Shown here: piece by piece, positions 1 through 13,700 of the stretch
How positions within the stretch are numbered: the stretch's first letter is position 1
How the letters are laid out: every line of letters begins with the position of its first letter
Source of the DNA: Anaeramoeba ignava
Lineage: Eukaryota; Metamonada; Anaeramoebidae
Length of the DNA stretch: 64,000 bases
Assembly: GCA_028826165.1 (NCBI GenBank)
Contig: JAPDFW010000059.1
Coordinates: 1,695,501 to 1,759,500 of the forward strand
Direction: 5' to 3'
Position numbers and translations under genes: made by a program
Notes under the pieces: model-generated
The model's database searches: none
Told to the model about the DNA's origin: nothing
What the model saw: only the letters and a program-made list of their open reading frames with translations

Positions 1-600
1 AAAATTCATTTTGAAATTAAAATTCAATTTGAAATTTAAATTCATTTTGAAATTAAAATTCATTTTGAAATTAAAATTCATTTTGAAATTAAAATTCAAT
101 TTGAAATTAAAATTTATTTGAAATTAAAATTCAATTTGAAATTGAAATTAAATTTGAAATTAAAATTCAATTTGAAATTAAAATTCAATTTAAAATTAAT
201 TTTGAAATTAAAATTCATTTTGAAATTAAAATTCATTTTGAAATTAAAATTCATTTTGAAATTAAAATTCATTTTGAAATTAAAATTCATTTTAAAATTA
301 AAATTCATTTTAAAATTAAAATTCAATTTGAAATTAAAATTTATTTTGAAATTAAAATTCATTTTAAAATTAAAATTAAATTTGAAATTAAAATTCAATT
401 TGAAATTAAAATTCATTTTAAAATTAAAATTCATTTTAAAATTAAAATTCATTTTGAAATTAAAATTAATTTTGAAATTGAAATTCATTTTGAAATTAAA
501 ATTCAATTTGAAATTAAAATTCAATTTGAAATTAAAATTCAATTTGAAATTAAAATTCATTTGAAATTGAAATTAAAATTCAATTAAAATTAAATTTAAA
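1..600. repeat. 18-bp tandem repeat filling a twinfilin intron
   Basis: About 30 copies of an 18-bp unit of the form GAAATTAAAATTCATTTT. Variation is mostly C/T and G/A changes at two positions. It lies directly after the donor site at 631 of the twinfilin exon, so it is read here as intron sequence. Because 18 is a multiple of 3, it produces 148-codon open frames on both strands (a six-residue MNFNFK-type repeat); these are not genes. Confidence 0.9.
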
Positions 601-631
601 ATCGGATAAAAAATTATTATTTACGTGTTAC

Positions 632-2488
632 TGTCCTATCTTGATGAAGATAAAAACGAGGTTGATCTTTATCAATATATTCTTTAATATCTTCTGGTGA
701 TCCTCTTTGAAGTCTTTTCTTTGATCCAATTATAATTTCTTTTTTATTTTGAGATATTTGAAGTTCAATCCAATTAAATTCTCCATTAATAAATTCTTTT
801 ATTGAATTTTCTACTTCATTATTAAATGGAATTTCAACTGAATGATATCCTCCTATTTTTTTAGTTAAAGATTGTTGTGTTTCCATTTCAAATCTTGCTG
901 TATCTTCCATTTCTCTTGCTTTAAATCTTAATATTTCTCCTCTACTCCATGGTTTAAATGATTTATCTTTACTTTGTTGATAATCATTCCAAGAAAATAC
1001 TTTCTTTTTCATTTCATTTCATTTAATTTAATTTAATATTTATTATTTAATTTTTATTATTTATTATTTAATATTTAATATTTAATATTTAATATTTAAT
1101 ATTTAATATTTATTATTTAATATTTAATATTTAATATTTAATATTTAATATTTAATTTTTAATATTTAATTTTTAATATTTATTTTAATATTTATTATTT
1201 ATTATTTAATATTTATTATTTAATATTTAATTTAATATTTAATATTTAATATTTTATTATTTATATTTTATTATTTTATTATTTAATTTTTAATTTATTA
1301 TTTAATATTTAATATTTAATATTTAATATTTAATATTTAATTTTTAATATTTAATTTTTAATATTTATTTTAATATTTATTATTTATTATTTAATATTTA
1401 ATATTTTAATATTTAATATTTATTGTTTTAATTTTTAATTTTTTTTAATATTTAATATTTAATATTTAATATTTTATTATTTATTATTTATATATTTAAT
1501 ATTTTAATATTTATTATTTAATATTTAATATTTAATATTTAATTTTTAATATTTATTATTTAATATTTATTATTTATTATTTAATATTTAATATTTAATT
1601 TTTAATATTTAATATTTTGTCATTTAATATTTAATATTTTAATATTTAATATTTAATATTTAATATTTAATATTTAATATTTTAATATTTAATATTTAAT
1701 TTAATATTTAATATTTTTAATATTTAATTTTTTTAATATTTAATATTTTATTATTTAATGATTTTATTTAATATTTAATATTTATTATTTTTAATATTTA
1801 ATATTTAATATTTAATATTTTATTTAATATTTATTATTTAATATTTATTATTTATTATTTAATATTTAATATTTAATATTTAATATTTAATATTTAATAT
1901 TTAATATTTAATATTTAATATTTAATATTTAATATTTAATTTTTATTATTTATTATTTATTATTTATTATTTAATATTTATTATTTAATATTTAATATTT
2001 ATTTAATTTAATTAAGGAATAATAAAGTATACAATATCAGAAACTTGCCAAGTATCTGTAAGAAGTTTTCCAACAAAATTTTTTAAAATATTTGTAGAAG
2101 ATGAATAAGTCATTTTTTCACGAACTTTAGCATCATCAGGAACAAAATTAATTAATAACCATTTTGGATGATTTCTTGGTGAATCTTTTAATTTATATAA
2201 AATATAATTAGGTTCATCTGCTTTTAATTCTTTTTTAATTTTTTCAAAATCTGAATTTGATGTTGTGCTTAATGAATCATCCATAACATATATTGCTTCT
2301 AATTCATTTTCTTGTTCAAATCCAATTATAATTGCTCTTGTTTTATCTGATTCAAATGATTGTTGAAGTTTTTCTTTAACTTTTTATTATTAATTGTTTA
2401 TTATTTATTGTTTATTTTAATTTTAAATTTTTGCTTTTTTTGTTGTTTTATTTTATTTTTGCTTTTTACTTTTAGATGAAAGTGTCAT
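632..2488 (-). CDS. TWF: Twinfilin (two ADF-homology domains), 3' part beyond the window
   Basis: Actin monomer-sequestering/capping protein of the cortical cytoskeleton. Three exons can be read: 2488-2470 (start ATG, MTLSSK), 2379-2033 and 1003-632, joined by GT-AG introns 2469-2380 and 2032-1004 with matching phases. Exon 2 encodes the first ADF-H domain; the motifs PNYILYKL, VPDDAKVREKMTYSSS and LKNFVGKL align with twinfilin positions. Exon 3 gives the linker and the start of the second ADF-H domain (GYHSVEIPF, FNWIELQISQNKKEIIIGS, RFYLHQ). The likely donor GTAACACG at 631 leads into the repeat tract at 1-600, so the rest of domain 2 lies off the window. Intron 2 (1,029 nt) is almost pure TTTAATA repeat. 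A plain ADF/cofilin is less likely because two domains are fused. Confidence 0.87.
1013..2011. repeat. TTTAATA-type repeat inside twinfilin intron 2
   Basis: About 1 kb built almost only of T and A, in short units TTTAATA, TTTATTA and TTTTAATA. It occupies nearly the whole of the intron 1004-2032. No gene is seen in it. Confidence 0.9.
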
Positions 2489-2704
2489 GATAATTATAAT
2501 TAATTTTAATAATTTATAATTATTTATTATTAATAATTTGTTTTCTGTTTTTTTTAAAAATGAAAAAATGAAAAAATGAAAAAAATGAAAAAATGAAAAA
2601 TGAAATTTTTAATTTTTAATTTATAATTTAAATTTAAATCTAATTCAATTTGACATTTTTTTCTTTTTCTTTTTGTTTAATTTGTTTTTTTTAATTTAAA
2701 AAAT

Positions 2705-2757
2705 ATTTTTCATTTTTTTCATTTTTTTCATTTTTTTTAATTTGTTTTTTTTTTAAT
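2705..2757 (+). promoter_or_regulatory. T-tract with CATTTTTT repeats before the 7TM gene
   Basis: Three copies of CATTTTTTT lie within 50 bases of the ATG at 2758, followed by T-runs. The same kind of block precedes most genes in the window on the coding strand and is absent from coding regions. It is proposed as a core promoter or 5' leader element from position and recurrence only. Confidence 0.35.
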
Positions 2758-4712
2758 ATGATAAATAATAAAATTTTATTAAATTTATTTTCATTATTTA
2801 TTTTTTTTAAATTTACAGAAGGAATGGTAGAAGATTTTTCAATAGAAATGAATCAAAAAGTTTTACAATTTTATATTTTTGGTTTTTATGAAAATGGAAC
2901 AATAAACATGACAATATCAAAATCTGTAAAACATTTTATTTAATTTTAATAAAAATAAAAAATATTTTAATTTTCTAATAAATAATTTTCTAAAAAGCCA
3001 ACAAAATCAGAAAGTCATTATGTTGTTTTGTCCATTTTCATTATTAAAAATGTAAAAATTAATTTAAAAATTTATAAAAAAAATTTAAATTATTAAAATT
3101 ATTTAAATTATTTTTTTAAAAAGCTTGGTCAACTTTCTGAAGATGATTTTTGTAGTAATAATAATAATAATGGTGAAAGTGGAAATATACTTGGTTGTTA
3201 TCTTGATATTCCTTTTAATGATACTTTTACAAATTTTACGATAATTCCAAATAAAGATCATTATTTCTTTTTTATAACAAATTGTGCAAAAGATGAAACA
3301 AATTTTCAAGTATTATTATTATTTTAAATTAAATTTTAAATATTAATAATAATAATATTATTATTATTATTTAGTTTGATTTTACTTTAATGAATCCAAA
3401 TGGACAACATCTTAGTTCAGATTATGTTTTATTTCCAAAAATTTATTTGGTTTCATTATTCATTTCATTAATTCTTTTTATTGCTTGGATTTTTAATTGG
3501 ATTAAACATAAAAAACAAAAAATTCCACTTCATTCTGTAATAACTACAATGTTTTTTTTACAAGTAATAAATTTAGCATTTAATCTTAATTATTGGAGAA
3601 CTTTATCAAAATATGGTATTTATTTAATAATAATTTTAATTATAATTTTATAAATGAATTTATTTCAATTTTAATTTTATAAATGAATTTTAATTTTAAT
3701 TTTGTAAATAATTTTAGGAAAAATTGAAACAAATTTCCAATTATTAATATCAACTGTAGAAGTTCTTTCACAATTCTTTTTCTTCGTAACAATTATACTT
3801 ATTGCTAAAGGATGGTGTATAACATTTGAAACATTAAATCCATCAGATAGGAAAATAATAAATGGATTAATAGGATTTTTAGTTATTATTCTTCAACTTT
3901 TAAAAATTGTTTCATCAAGATTTGAAATACTTTATTTATTTGGATGTGTTGTTTTTTATTATATTTTATTAAGAACAACATTTGATGCAATTTCTTCAAA
4001 TAAAAGAATTTTGAAAATTCATTTAATTTTAATTAGAGATGAAGGAATAGATCCATTATCAACTCCTGTTTATTCAAAATATTTACTTTTTAAAAAATTC
4101 AAACATTTATTATTTGGATTTTTTTTCCTTGAATTTAATGTACAGAATAATTTAAATTTTAATTTTAATTTAAATTTAAATAATTTTTAAATTTTAATTT
4201 TTATAGGGAATTTTTACAATAACTTTTCTTTTATTTTATCCTTGGATTACTCAAATAATGTTACTTTTAGCAGAATTATTAATGTTAGTTGGAATTGGAT
4301 TTATATTTAGATTAAGAAATTTAGATCCAATTTTTCAAAGAATTCAAGAAATTGATCAAGAAAATCCATCAAATTTAAGATTAACAGGAGGAGATGTAAG
4401 AATTATTATTTATTTTATTATTTTATTTATTTTATTATTATTTGTATTTTTTAGGATATTATTTCAGGTGAATTAGAAGCACCAAATTTATCTAAATGGG
4501 AATATGGAAATCCTTTAGTAAAAAAAATAATTTTAATTTTAATTTTAATTTTAATTTTAATTTTAATTTAAAAAAAAAAGCCAAAATCAAAATTAGATAT
4601 TAATCCTTCTGTACTTTTAATTGAAAATCCAAATTTAAGTGAAAATGAAATAATTGAAATTGCTTTTCAAGAAGATAAAGAACAAGAAAATATTAAATTT
4701 GAAAAGATTTGA
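2758..4712 (+). CDS. GPR180/TMEM145-like seven-transmembrane protein (GpcrRhopsn4 type)
   Basis: Eight exons: 2758-2925, 2998-3051, 3124-3309, 3375-3615, 3718-4139, 4207-4395, 4455-4517 and 4581-4712. All junctions are GT-AG and keep frame, giving 484 residues. Residues 1-22 form a signal peptide. The N-terminal lumenal half has Cys residues and N-glycosylation sequons (NGT, NMT, NDT, NFT). The C-terminal half has about seven hydrophobic segments beginning near KIYLVSLFISL and including LIAKGWCITFETL. That AKGW motif is characteristic of the GPR180/TMEM145 family. The short charged tail ends at TGA 4710. The family is associated with membrane trafficking and signalling; the ligand is unknown. 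The introns are short (59-102 nt), unlike those of neighbours. Confidence 0.78.
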
Positions 4713-4835
4713 AAAAGATTTAAATTTTAATCCAAATTTCATAATCCAAAAAAATTTGTTTTTTAAAAAATCTTTTTTCTTTTTTCTTTTTCTTTTGGAA
4801 AAGAATTGAATAAATAAAATTAAAATAAAATCTCA

Positions 4836-7800
4836 TTATTTTATTTTTGGAAAAGAAATTAAATCAATTATAGAATTTTGATTTAATTGAAAATAATCTT
4901 TAACATCTTCAAATTCTTTAATAATTTTTGAATTGATTTCTTTTCTTTCATTAAATTCATCATGATAAAAGAAATAAATTAATTGATTTAAAGTTTCAAA
5001 TGATTTTCCTGAATAATCATGAACTTGATTTGAAGAATCATTAACACTTAAAAACATTCCTTTAAATAATTCACTTCTAATAATTAAAATTAATTTATGA
5101 ACTTTAATTTCTTTTTCATTTTCATTTTCTTCATAAATTATTTTGAAATCTTTTGTTTCTTCTTGTTTATAAAGTAATTTTAAATCATTTAATAATCCTT
5201 TTCTTCCTTTTTTTGAATTTATCCAATTTGAATCAAATCCAATTTCTTTGAATATATTTTCAATTTCTTCTTCTTTTGTTTTCATTTCTTTTGATATTGG
5301 TTCTTGTTTTTCTTTATTATTTATAGAATTTTGTATTTTTAATAATTTTTGAATTTTTAATTCTAATTTTTGATTTAATAATTGTTTTATATAAGAAAAT
5401 TAACAAATCCTGTATAAAGAAAAATTAACAGCATCTTCAACAACTTTTTGGGTTTTTGATAACAGATGTTGATAAATTTTTGTAAAATTGATTTATCATT
5501 ATTGAATCTTGTTAATAAAATTAATTTATGAACAAATAATTTTGAAAAATCATTGCATTCAATTATTAAATCTGAAAAATCATTTAAATGGAATAGATTA
5601 TCCATATCTTCATTAATTGAATAAATTTTTGAGAATAAATCAATAAAATTTTTCTTGATTTCTCTTTCTTTCAAATTAAATATATTTGCATCATTTAATA
5701 ATAAAATTTGAGTTAATTCAGTTTTATTAGTATTAATTGTTATAGAAAGAGGTGTTCTATAATCTATTGTTTTTGCATTTATATCGACTCCCTTTGAAAT
5801 TAAAAATTTAACAATTTCAGTTGAATTATTATAACATGCAAAATGTAAAGGTATTTCATTTCGAATTGTTTTTGCATTTATATCTGATCCTTTTTCAATC
5901 AAATATTTAATAGTTTCAATTGATTTTTTGTATTGACAAGCAAAATGTAAAGGTGCTTCATTTCGAATTGTTTTTGCATTTATATCTGATCCTTTTTCAA
6001 TTAAATATTTAATAACTTCAATTGATTTTTTGTATTGACAAGCAAAATGTAAAGGTATTTTATTTTCACGAGTTTTTGAATTAATATCTAATCCTTTTTC
6101 AATTAGTAATTTAATAACTTTGAATGAAATTTGATTGCGACAAACAAAATGCAATGGTGTTATATTTCTAATGGTTTTTGCATTTAAATCCGATCCTTTT
6201 TCAATCAAATATTCAATAATATCAATTGAATTTTGATATTGACAAGCAAAAATTAAAGGTGTTTCATTTCGAATTGCTTTTGCATTTATATCTGAACCTT
6301 TTTCAATCAAATATTTAATAACTTCAATTGAATTTTTATATTGACAAGCAAAATGTAAAGCTGTTTTTTTTTCATTTGTTTTTGCATTTATATCTGAACC
6401 TTTTTCAATCAAATATTTGATAATTTCAATAGAATTTTTATATTGACAAGCAAAATGTAAAGCTGTTTTTTTTTCATTTGTTTTTGAATTTATATCTGAA
6501 CCTTTTTCAATTAATAATTTAATAATTTCAATTGAATTTTTATATTGACAAGCAAAATGTAAAGCTGTTTTTTTTTCATTTGTTTTTGAATTTATATCTG
6601 AACTTTTTTCAATTAAATATTTGATGATTTCAATAGAATTTTTATATTGAAAGGAATAATGTAAAGGTGTTTCTTTTTCATTTGTTTTTGAATTTATATC
6701 TGATCCTTTTTCAATCAAATATTTGATAATTTTAATTGAATTATTTTCATTTTGGCAAGCAAAATGTAAAGGTGTTTTATTATCATATGTTTTTGAATTT
6801 ATATCAGCACCTTTTTCAATCAAATATTTGATAATTTTAAATGAGTTTTGATATTGACAAGCAAAGTGTAAAGGTGTTTTATTATCATAACTTTTTGCAT
6901 TTATATCTGATCCTTTTTCAATCAAATACTTGATAATTTCAAAAGGATTATTTTGGTTTAGACAAGCAAAATGTAATGGTAATTGGTTTGCATCAGTTTT
7001 TTCATTAATATTTAATCCTTTTTCAATCAAATATTTGATAACTTCAAGTGGATTATTTTCATTTTGGCAAGCAAAATGTAATGAATTTTCTTTTATATTT
7101 GTTTTTGCATTTATATCAGCACCTTTTTCAACTAAATATTTTATAATCTTAAATGAGTTTTGATATTGACAAGAATAATGAAAAGGTGTTAAGTTTTGTT
7201 TTGTTTTTGCATTAATATTTAATCCTTTTTCAATTAAATATTCGATAATTTCAAGATTATTATTTTCATTTTGACAAGCAAAATGTAAAGGTGTTTTATC
7301 TATATTTGTTTTAGCATTTATATCAGCACCTTTTTCAATTAAATATTTGATAATTTCGATTGGATTATTTTGATTTTGACAAGCAAAATGTAAAGGTGTT
7401 TTATCTATATTTGTTTTTTCATTTATATATAAGCCTTTTTCAATCAAATATTCGATAATTTCAAGAGGATTATTTTCATTTTGACAAGCAAAATGTAAAG
7501 GTGTTTTGTCTATATTTGTTTTAGCATTTATATCAGCACCTTTTTCAACTAAATATTTGATAATTTCGATTGAATTTTTTTGATTTTGGCAAGCATAATG
7601 TAAAGGTGTTTTATTATAATTTGTTGTTTCATTTAAATTTAAATCTAAATCTTTTTTAGTTAAATACTTAATAATTTCGATTGAATTATTTTCATTTTGG
7701 CAAGCATAATGTAATATTGATTCATTTTTTTTTGTTTTTAGATTTATATCACAACCTTTTTCAATTAATAATTTAATAATTTCAAATGTATTTTGATATC

Positions 7801-8632
7801 TACAAGCATAATGTAATATTGATTCATTTTGGTTTGTTTTTAGATTTATATCAACACCTTTTTCAATTAATAATTTAATAATTTCAATTGAATTTTGATA
7901 TCTACATGCATAATGTAATATTGATTCATTTTGGTTTGTTTTTAGATTTATATCTGAACCTTTTTCAATTAATAATTTAATAATTTCAAATGTATTTTGA
8001 TATCTACATGCATAATGTAATATTGATTCATTTTGGTTTGTTTTTAGATTTATATCACAACCTTTTTTAATTAATAATTTAATAATTTCAAATGTATTTT
8101 GATATCTACATGCATAATGTAATATTGATTCATTTTCATTTGTTTTTGAATTTGAATTATTTGTAAAATGTGTTTTTTGTAAAAAATTAGCATCTTCAAA
8201 TGATTCATTTTTAGAACGAGAATTTGAATTTGATGTATTTTCATTTATCTTTAAATTTAAATTAGCACCTTTTTCAATTAACAATTTAATGATTTCAAAT
8301 GTATTTTTGTATTGTAAAGCATAAAGTAAAGATGATTTATTTTCATTTGTTTTTGCATTTAAATCAACACCTTTTTCAATTAATAATTTAATGATTTCAA
8401 ATGATGATTTATTTATAATTGCGCAATGTAATGAATTTCTTTTTGATTTATCAACTAGATTTGGATTTAATCCTTTTTCAATTAATAGTTCAATCATTTC
8501 TTTTGAAGATTGTTTTTCAAGTGCAAAATTTAAAATTATTTTTTCTTTTTTTTCTAAATTTTTTTCTAAAATATTTTCAAATTTATTTAATAATTCTATT
8601 TTATTTTTTTCAATAATTTCCCAAATATTCAT
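4836..8632 (-). CDS. Ankyrin-repeat/BTB protein (first of two paralogues), frame interrupted near the 3' end
   Basis: The frame opens with ATG at 8632 (MNIWEIIEKNKIELLNKF). It carries about 27 ankyrin repeats of ~33 residues (consensus TPLHFACQ...SIEIIKYLIEKGADINAKT), then a BTB-like segment (FSDLIIECNDF, HKLILLTRFN). The first open frame stops at 5387. A second frame, 5285-4836, holds a further BTB-like half (IKVHKLILIIRSELFKGMF, QVHDYSGKSFETLNQLIYFFYHDEF) and matches the tail of the paralogue at 18843-21811, so both belong to one gene. Between them are one lost A (about 5444-5449), one gained T (about 5418-5424) and a -1 step near 5390. Such proteins often serve as protein-interaction scaffolds or Cul3 adaptors; no specific partner can be named. 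It could be a recent pseudogene or carry sequence errors. Confidence 0.75.
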
Positions 8633-8655
8633 TTTTTATTATATTTAATTTATTA

Positions 8656-8699
8656 AAAAAGAAGAAAAAAAATGAAAAAAAAATGAAAAAAAAATTAAT
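8656..8699 (-). promoter_or_regulatory. AAAAAATGAAAA blocks upstream of the ankyrin-BTB gene
   Basis: Read on the gene's strand this is repeated TTTTTTCATTTTTTTT just before the ATG at 8632. It matches the CATTTTT blocks seen before other genes. The role is inferred from position. Confidence 0.3.
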
Positions 8700-9125
8700 T
8701 TAAAAAAAGTGGAATAAATTAATAAATATTTTAATAAATATTTTAATTAAAAAAAATGGAATAAATTAATAAATAATTTAATAAATAATTTAATTTAAAA
8801 ATTGGAATAAATTAATAAATAATTTAATAAATAATTTAATTTAAAAAAAGTGGAATAAACTAATAAATAAATTAATAAATAATTTGGAATAAATTAATAA
8901 TAAAATGGAATTTTAATTTAAAAATGGAATAAATTAATAAATTAATAAATAAATTAATTTAAAAATATGGAATAAATTAATAATAAATTAATAAATAAAA
9001 ATGGAATAAATTAATAAATAATTTTAAATTAATTTAAAAAGTGGAATAAATTAATAAATAAATAAATTAATTTAAAAAAAATGGAATAAATTAATTAATA
9101 AATTAATAAATATTTTAATTTAAAA
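8700..9125. repeat. Degenerate TGGAATAAATTAATAAATAATTTA spacer repeat
   Basis: The intergenic spacer between the divergent ankyrin-BTB and epimerase genes consists of about ten imperfect 35-60 bp units containing GGAATAAATTAATAAAT. No coding sequence is seen. Confidence 0.8.
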
Positions 9126-9200
9126 AATATTTTTTTTTTTGAAAATTAAAAAATCATTTTTTTTCTTTTTAAAAAAATTAAATTTAATTTAATAAAAAAA

Positions 9201-10720
9201 ATGTTAAAACCAAAAATTGCACCATCAATGCTTAGTTGTGATTTTTCACAATTAGGAGAAGAAGCAATAAGAATGATTGATTCAGGAGGTATTTTTATTA
9301 ATAAAATAAATAATATAATATAAATAATTGAAAAAATTGAAAAAATTGAAAAAATTGAAAAAAAGCTGATTATCTTCATATGGATGTTATGGATGGACAT
9401 TTTGTTAATAATTTAACATTTGGAGCACCAGTAGTTAATTGTTTAAATAATTATCTTCAAAAAAATACAAAAAAGGAATATGTTTTAGATTGTCATTTAA
9501 TGGTATCAAATCCAGAAAAATGGGTTGAAGATTTTGCTAAATCTGGTGCTACAATATTTACTTTTCATATTGAAGCAACAGAAAATCCATCAGAATTAAT
9601 TGAAAAAATTAAATCAAATGGAATGAAAGTTTCAATTGCAATAAAACCTAAAACAGATGTTTCAATTATTTTTCCTTTTCTTGATAAATTAGATATGGTT
9701 TTAATTATGACAGTTGAACCTGGTAGAAATATTTATTCAAAATATAAAATATAAAATATAAAATATAAAATATAAAATATAAAATATAAAATATTTATTC
9801 AAAATATAAAATATAAAATATAAAATATAAAATATTTATTTAAAATATAAAATATAAAATATAAAATATAAAATATTTATTTCAAAATATAAAATATAAA
9901 AACATAAAAATATAAAATATAAAATATTTAAAATATAAAATATAAAATATAAAAAATATAAAATATTTATTCAAAATATAAAATATAAAATATAAAATAT
10001 TTATTCAAAATATAAAATATAAAATATAAAATATAAAAATATAAAATATAAAAATATTTATTTTAAAATATAAAATATAAAACATAAAATATAAAATATA
10101 AAATATAAAAATATAAAATATAAAATATAAATATAAAAATATAAAATATAAAATATAAAAATATAAAATATAAAATATAAAAATATAAAAATATAAAATA
10201 TTTATTTTTAAAATATAAAATATTTATATAAAATATAAAATATTTATTTAAAATATAAAATATAAAATATAAAATATAAAATATAAAATATTTATCCAAA
10301 ATATAAAATATAAAATATAAAATATAAAATATAAAATATAAAATATTTATTTAAAATATAAAATATTTATTTAAAATATAAAATATAAAATATAAAATAT
10401 AAAAAATATAAAATATAAAATATTTATTTAAAATATAAAATATAAAATATTTATAAAAAGGATTTGGTGGACAATCTTTTATGAAAGATATGATGAAAAA
10501 AGTTGAAATTTTAAGAGAAAAATTACCTAATTTAGATATTCAAGTTGATGGTGGATTATCTCCAAAAACAATAGATTTTGCTTCAAAAGCTGGTGCAAAT
10601 GTTATTGTTGCTGGAACTTCAATTTTTAAATCTGATGATCCTGCTAAAACAATTCAAATTTTAAAAGATTCAGTTCAAAATAATTTAATTGATAAAGATA
10701 AAGATAAAGATAAAAAATAA
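9201..10720 (+). CDS. RPE: Ribulose-phosphate 3-epimerase
   Basis: Interconverts D-ribulose 5-phosphate and D-xylulose 5-phosphate in the cytosolic non-oxidative pentose phosphate pathway. Three exons, 9201-9288, 9366-9722 and 10461-10720, are joined by GT-AG introns with matching phases, giving 234 residues, the usual family length. Hallmarks are the N-terminal [16 protein letters not shown], the metal-binding [28 protein letters not shown], the [13 protein letters not shown] motif that spans the second splice, and the C-terminal [11 protein letters not shown] and AGTSIF phosphate-binding segments. His and Asp metal ligands are present. Intron 2 (738 nt) is a pure AAATATAAAATAT repeat. The tail ends in a DKDKDKDKK tract. 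Identification is firm. Confidence 0.96.
9723..10460. repeat. AAATATAAAAT repeat forming RPE intron 2
   Basis: The intron starts at GTAGAAAT and ends at TTATAAAAAG. Between them lie only AAATATAA units interrupted by TTTATT blocks. The exons on each side encode the two halves of the conserved VEPGFGGQ motif, so this is a spliced intron and not spacer. Confidence 0.93.
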
Positions 10721-10796
10721 ACAGAATTAAATTCCAAAATAATTTAATTGAAAAAATTTCTTGGTTTTATTTATTGTTTTTTTTATTGTTATTGTT

Positions 10797-13700
10797 TCAA
10801 GCACAAAAATGAATATTTCCTTCTTCATCACCTAATAATAATAACCTATGCATTTCAAGAATACTAAATGAGGAAAGAGCTTTAACATTTTGCATTTTCT
10901 TAACTGAGATTGTTGGTTCTTCTATATTTTTAAGTTTTTTTGTATTCAAAGAAGAAATTCCAATTTTAGTTCCAATTAAACATAATAAAACATCTTGATA
11001 AGTTTCAAAACATGTAACTTTCTGATAAAAATTATATCCTTTAAAAAGTTCTGTTTGATTTTGAGTTTGATTTTGATTTTGATTTTGATTTGGAAATAAT
11101 CCATTATCATCTTCTTTAAGTGATGAATATAAATTCCATAATAATATCTTTTTGTCACTTGATAATGATAATAATCTCTTTTTATCATTTTCATAGAAAA
11201 AAACTTGTGTTATTGAAGAATCATGAGCTTTCCAAGAATCATATACTGTTCCCATTCTTGAATCAATAATATTAATATCTCCATTATGTAATCCTACTGC
11301 AATCATTTTCGATGATTCATCAACACATATTGATCTATTAAATCCTGAACATTGACTTTGCACATTCCATTCACATCCAAATTTATTTGTTCGAAGATCA
11401 ATCAATTTAACTTTTGAATCATTTGTTTCTGCAACTAATGCTCCAATTTGTGGAAGATGAACAAATGCTAAGAGATGAAGATTATGATTGATATTATGCA
11501 ATCCATAATGCATTAATCTTTTTTGTGTTTGAACATCCCAAATATGAATTGTTGTATCACATGATCCTATCCAATTATTTTCATTTAGAAAAGAAACTTG
11601 TGAAACTGATTGTTTATGACCAAAATATGAACAAATTTGTTCTTCTTTATCAATATCCCATATCTTCACAGTTCCATCTCTGCTTGCTGTTGCAAATCTA
11701 AATTCATTACTATCAACATCTAAACTTCTTATTGATGAATTGTGTCCTTTATGTGAATGTGCTATTTTACCTTTTAAATCCCATTCATTTGTATTTTGAT
11801 AATATTCTCCATCAATTATTAATTTGGGAATCCAATGTAAATCTGGATCATAAAATGATGTTTTTGGTTCTTCTGTGCTTTGTTGTTTGATTGGTTTTGT
11901 TGTTTGTTGTTGATTTGATATTTCGTTTTTGTGTTTTTTCTGAAATAAAGAATATATTCCTCCTTTCTTTTTTGGTTGTTTAGTTTCTTTTTCTTTTTCA
12001 ATTTCTTTTTCAATTTCAATTTCTTGATTTGATTCATTTGATTGATTTGTTAATAATTTTTCAATTTTCTTATTCCCAAATCTTTTTTGAAGATCAATTT
12101 GTATTGGGTTATCTGCAATAAAATCTTTGAAAAAATCATTTGTTTGAAGTACTTTATCAAGAAGTAAAATAGTATCCAATTTATCCACAACATCATTATT
12201 AATGAAAAGATCAATTGATTCTCTTATTAAAAATGCATTTTCATGTGTATATAATTCTCGATAAGCTTCATAATATTCTTCAATACTAAATTCTTGTAAA
12301 TTTTGGAATGGATCAATATTTTCTAATGTTTTATGTTGATTTGATTCTTGATTTAATTTTTCAATAGGAATAGTCCAAATATCTGTAAAATTTTTAAGGA
12401 ATTTATCAATAACAGGGAATATAAAATGAACAGTTTCTTTTTGTTGAATTTTCATTGAAATTGCAAGAAGTTCCGTAATGAATAATTTGATAACAAGTTT
12501 ATCTTGGAAAAGTATTGGTTTATCAAATATTGAAAATAATGGATCAAAAGCTCCTGCATTTAATTTGGAAATTAGAAATTTTTGATTTACATCAATTATT
12601 AAACTTCTTGAAACATTAAGGAAATTTATAACAAGATTTTCTCCTTTTGATAAACAAAGAATTGATTTCTTTTCTTCTAAAAACTTAAGTAATAATTGTA
12701 AAACAACTTGTGAAATTGCTTTTCTGTGATTTCTTTTTGAAATAATTGAAATTAAAGCATCTGTAATTATTTTTCCATTTGATTTATCTAATAATTTGAT
12801 TAATGGTTCAACAAAAAATTTCAAGAAAATTGAATCATCAAATTTATCAATAAAAGCAATTAAACTTCTTTTAGCAAATCTTGAAATTTCAAGATCGTTT
12901 GATCGAAGAATATCAAATATAAAAGGTAATAATTCTTGTAAAAAATAATGAACTCCAAATTTTAAACTTAAAGATTCTATAAAATTTATTTGGAGAAGTT
13001 GATTTGCAAGCTCTTTTTCATCTTTATATTGTAATAATGATTTAATTGGCGCTCCAAGTAATTTTAATGATTTCTTTCTACCAAGTTTATCTGGTAATTT
13101 AACAAATATTGGAAGTGTTGATAATTTTGTTTGTGTTATATTGAAAAATTCTGTTAAAAATGGAAGTAATATTTTAAACCCTTCTTTGGGAAGTGTTAGA
13201 ATTTGTTCTAAATTATTCATTATAAAATGAAATTGTTCTTCAATTGTTTCAAGTGAATGAAATTTAGAGAGAATATCATAAAGTTCTGAAAAATAGGTTG
13301 GAAATAAATTTAGATTTAAAATTTGTTTTGATTTCAATCTTCTTAAATTATTAGGATTGATCATATTTGATATTGTAACTCTAATTTCTTCAGGTAATTT
13401 GGATAATATACTATCTGGTATTTTTTTGATTTGAGATGAATATTCAGCTCTATCATATGTATAAAAAGGTTCATTAGTAAAAATTTCTACAAAAATACAT
13501 CCTATTGAAAATAAATCTCTTGATATAAGTTCTTGAACACTTTTAAATTTATTTTCAATTTGTTTTTGATTTGGATCTTTAAATAAGTTTTGAGTTTTGT
13601 AAAAATCTTGATAAGTAACTACACAATCTGAAAAACTTGGAATAAAAAGAGAATGAAATTCAATTTTGTATAAATCAATATAATTCTTGCTTAAATCTTT

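Noticed and set aside
114-564. 148-codon open frames on both strands at the left edge
   Set aside because: They come from an 18-bp tandem repeat with no stops. Position after a twinfilin donor site indicates intron.
10063-10299. 78-codon Tyr/Ile/Phe frame on the minus strand
   Set aside because: Lies inside the RPE intron repeat and has no unique sequence.
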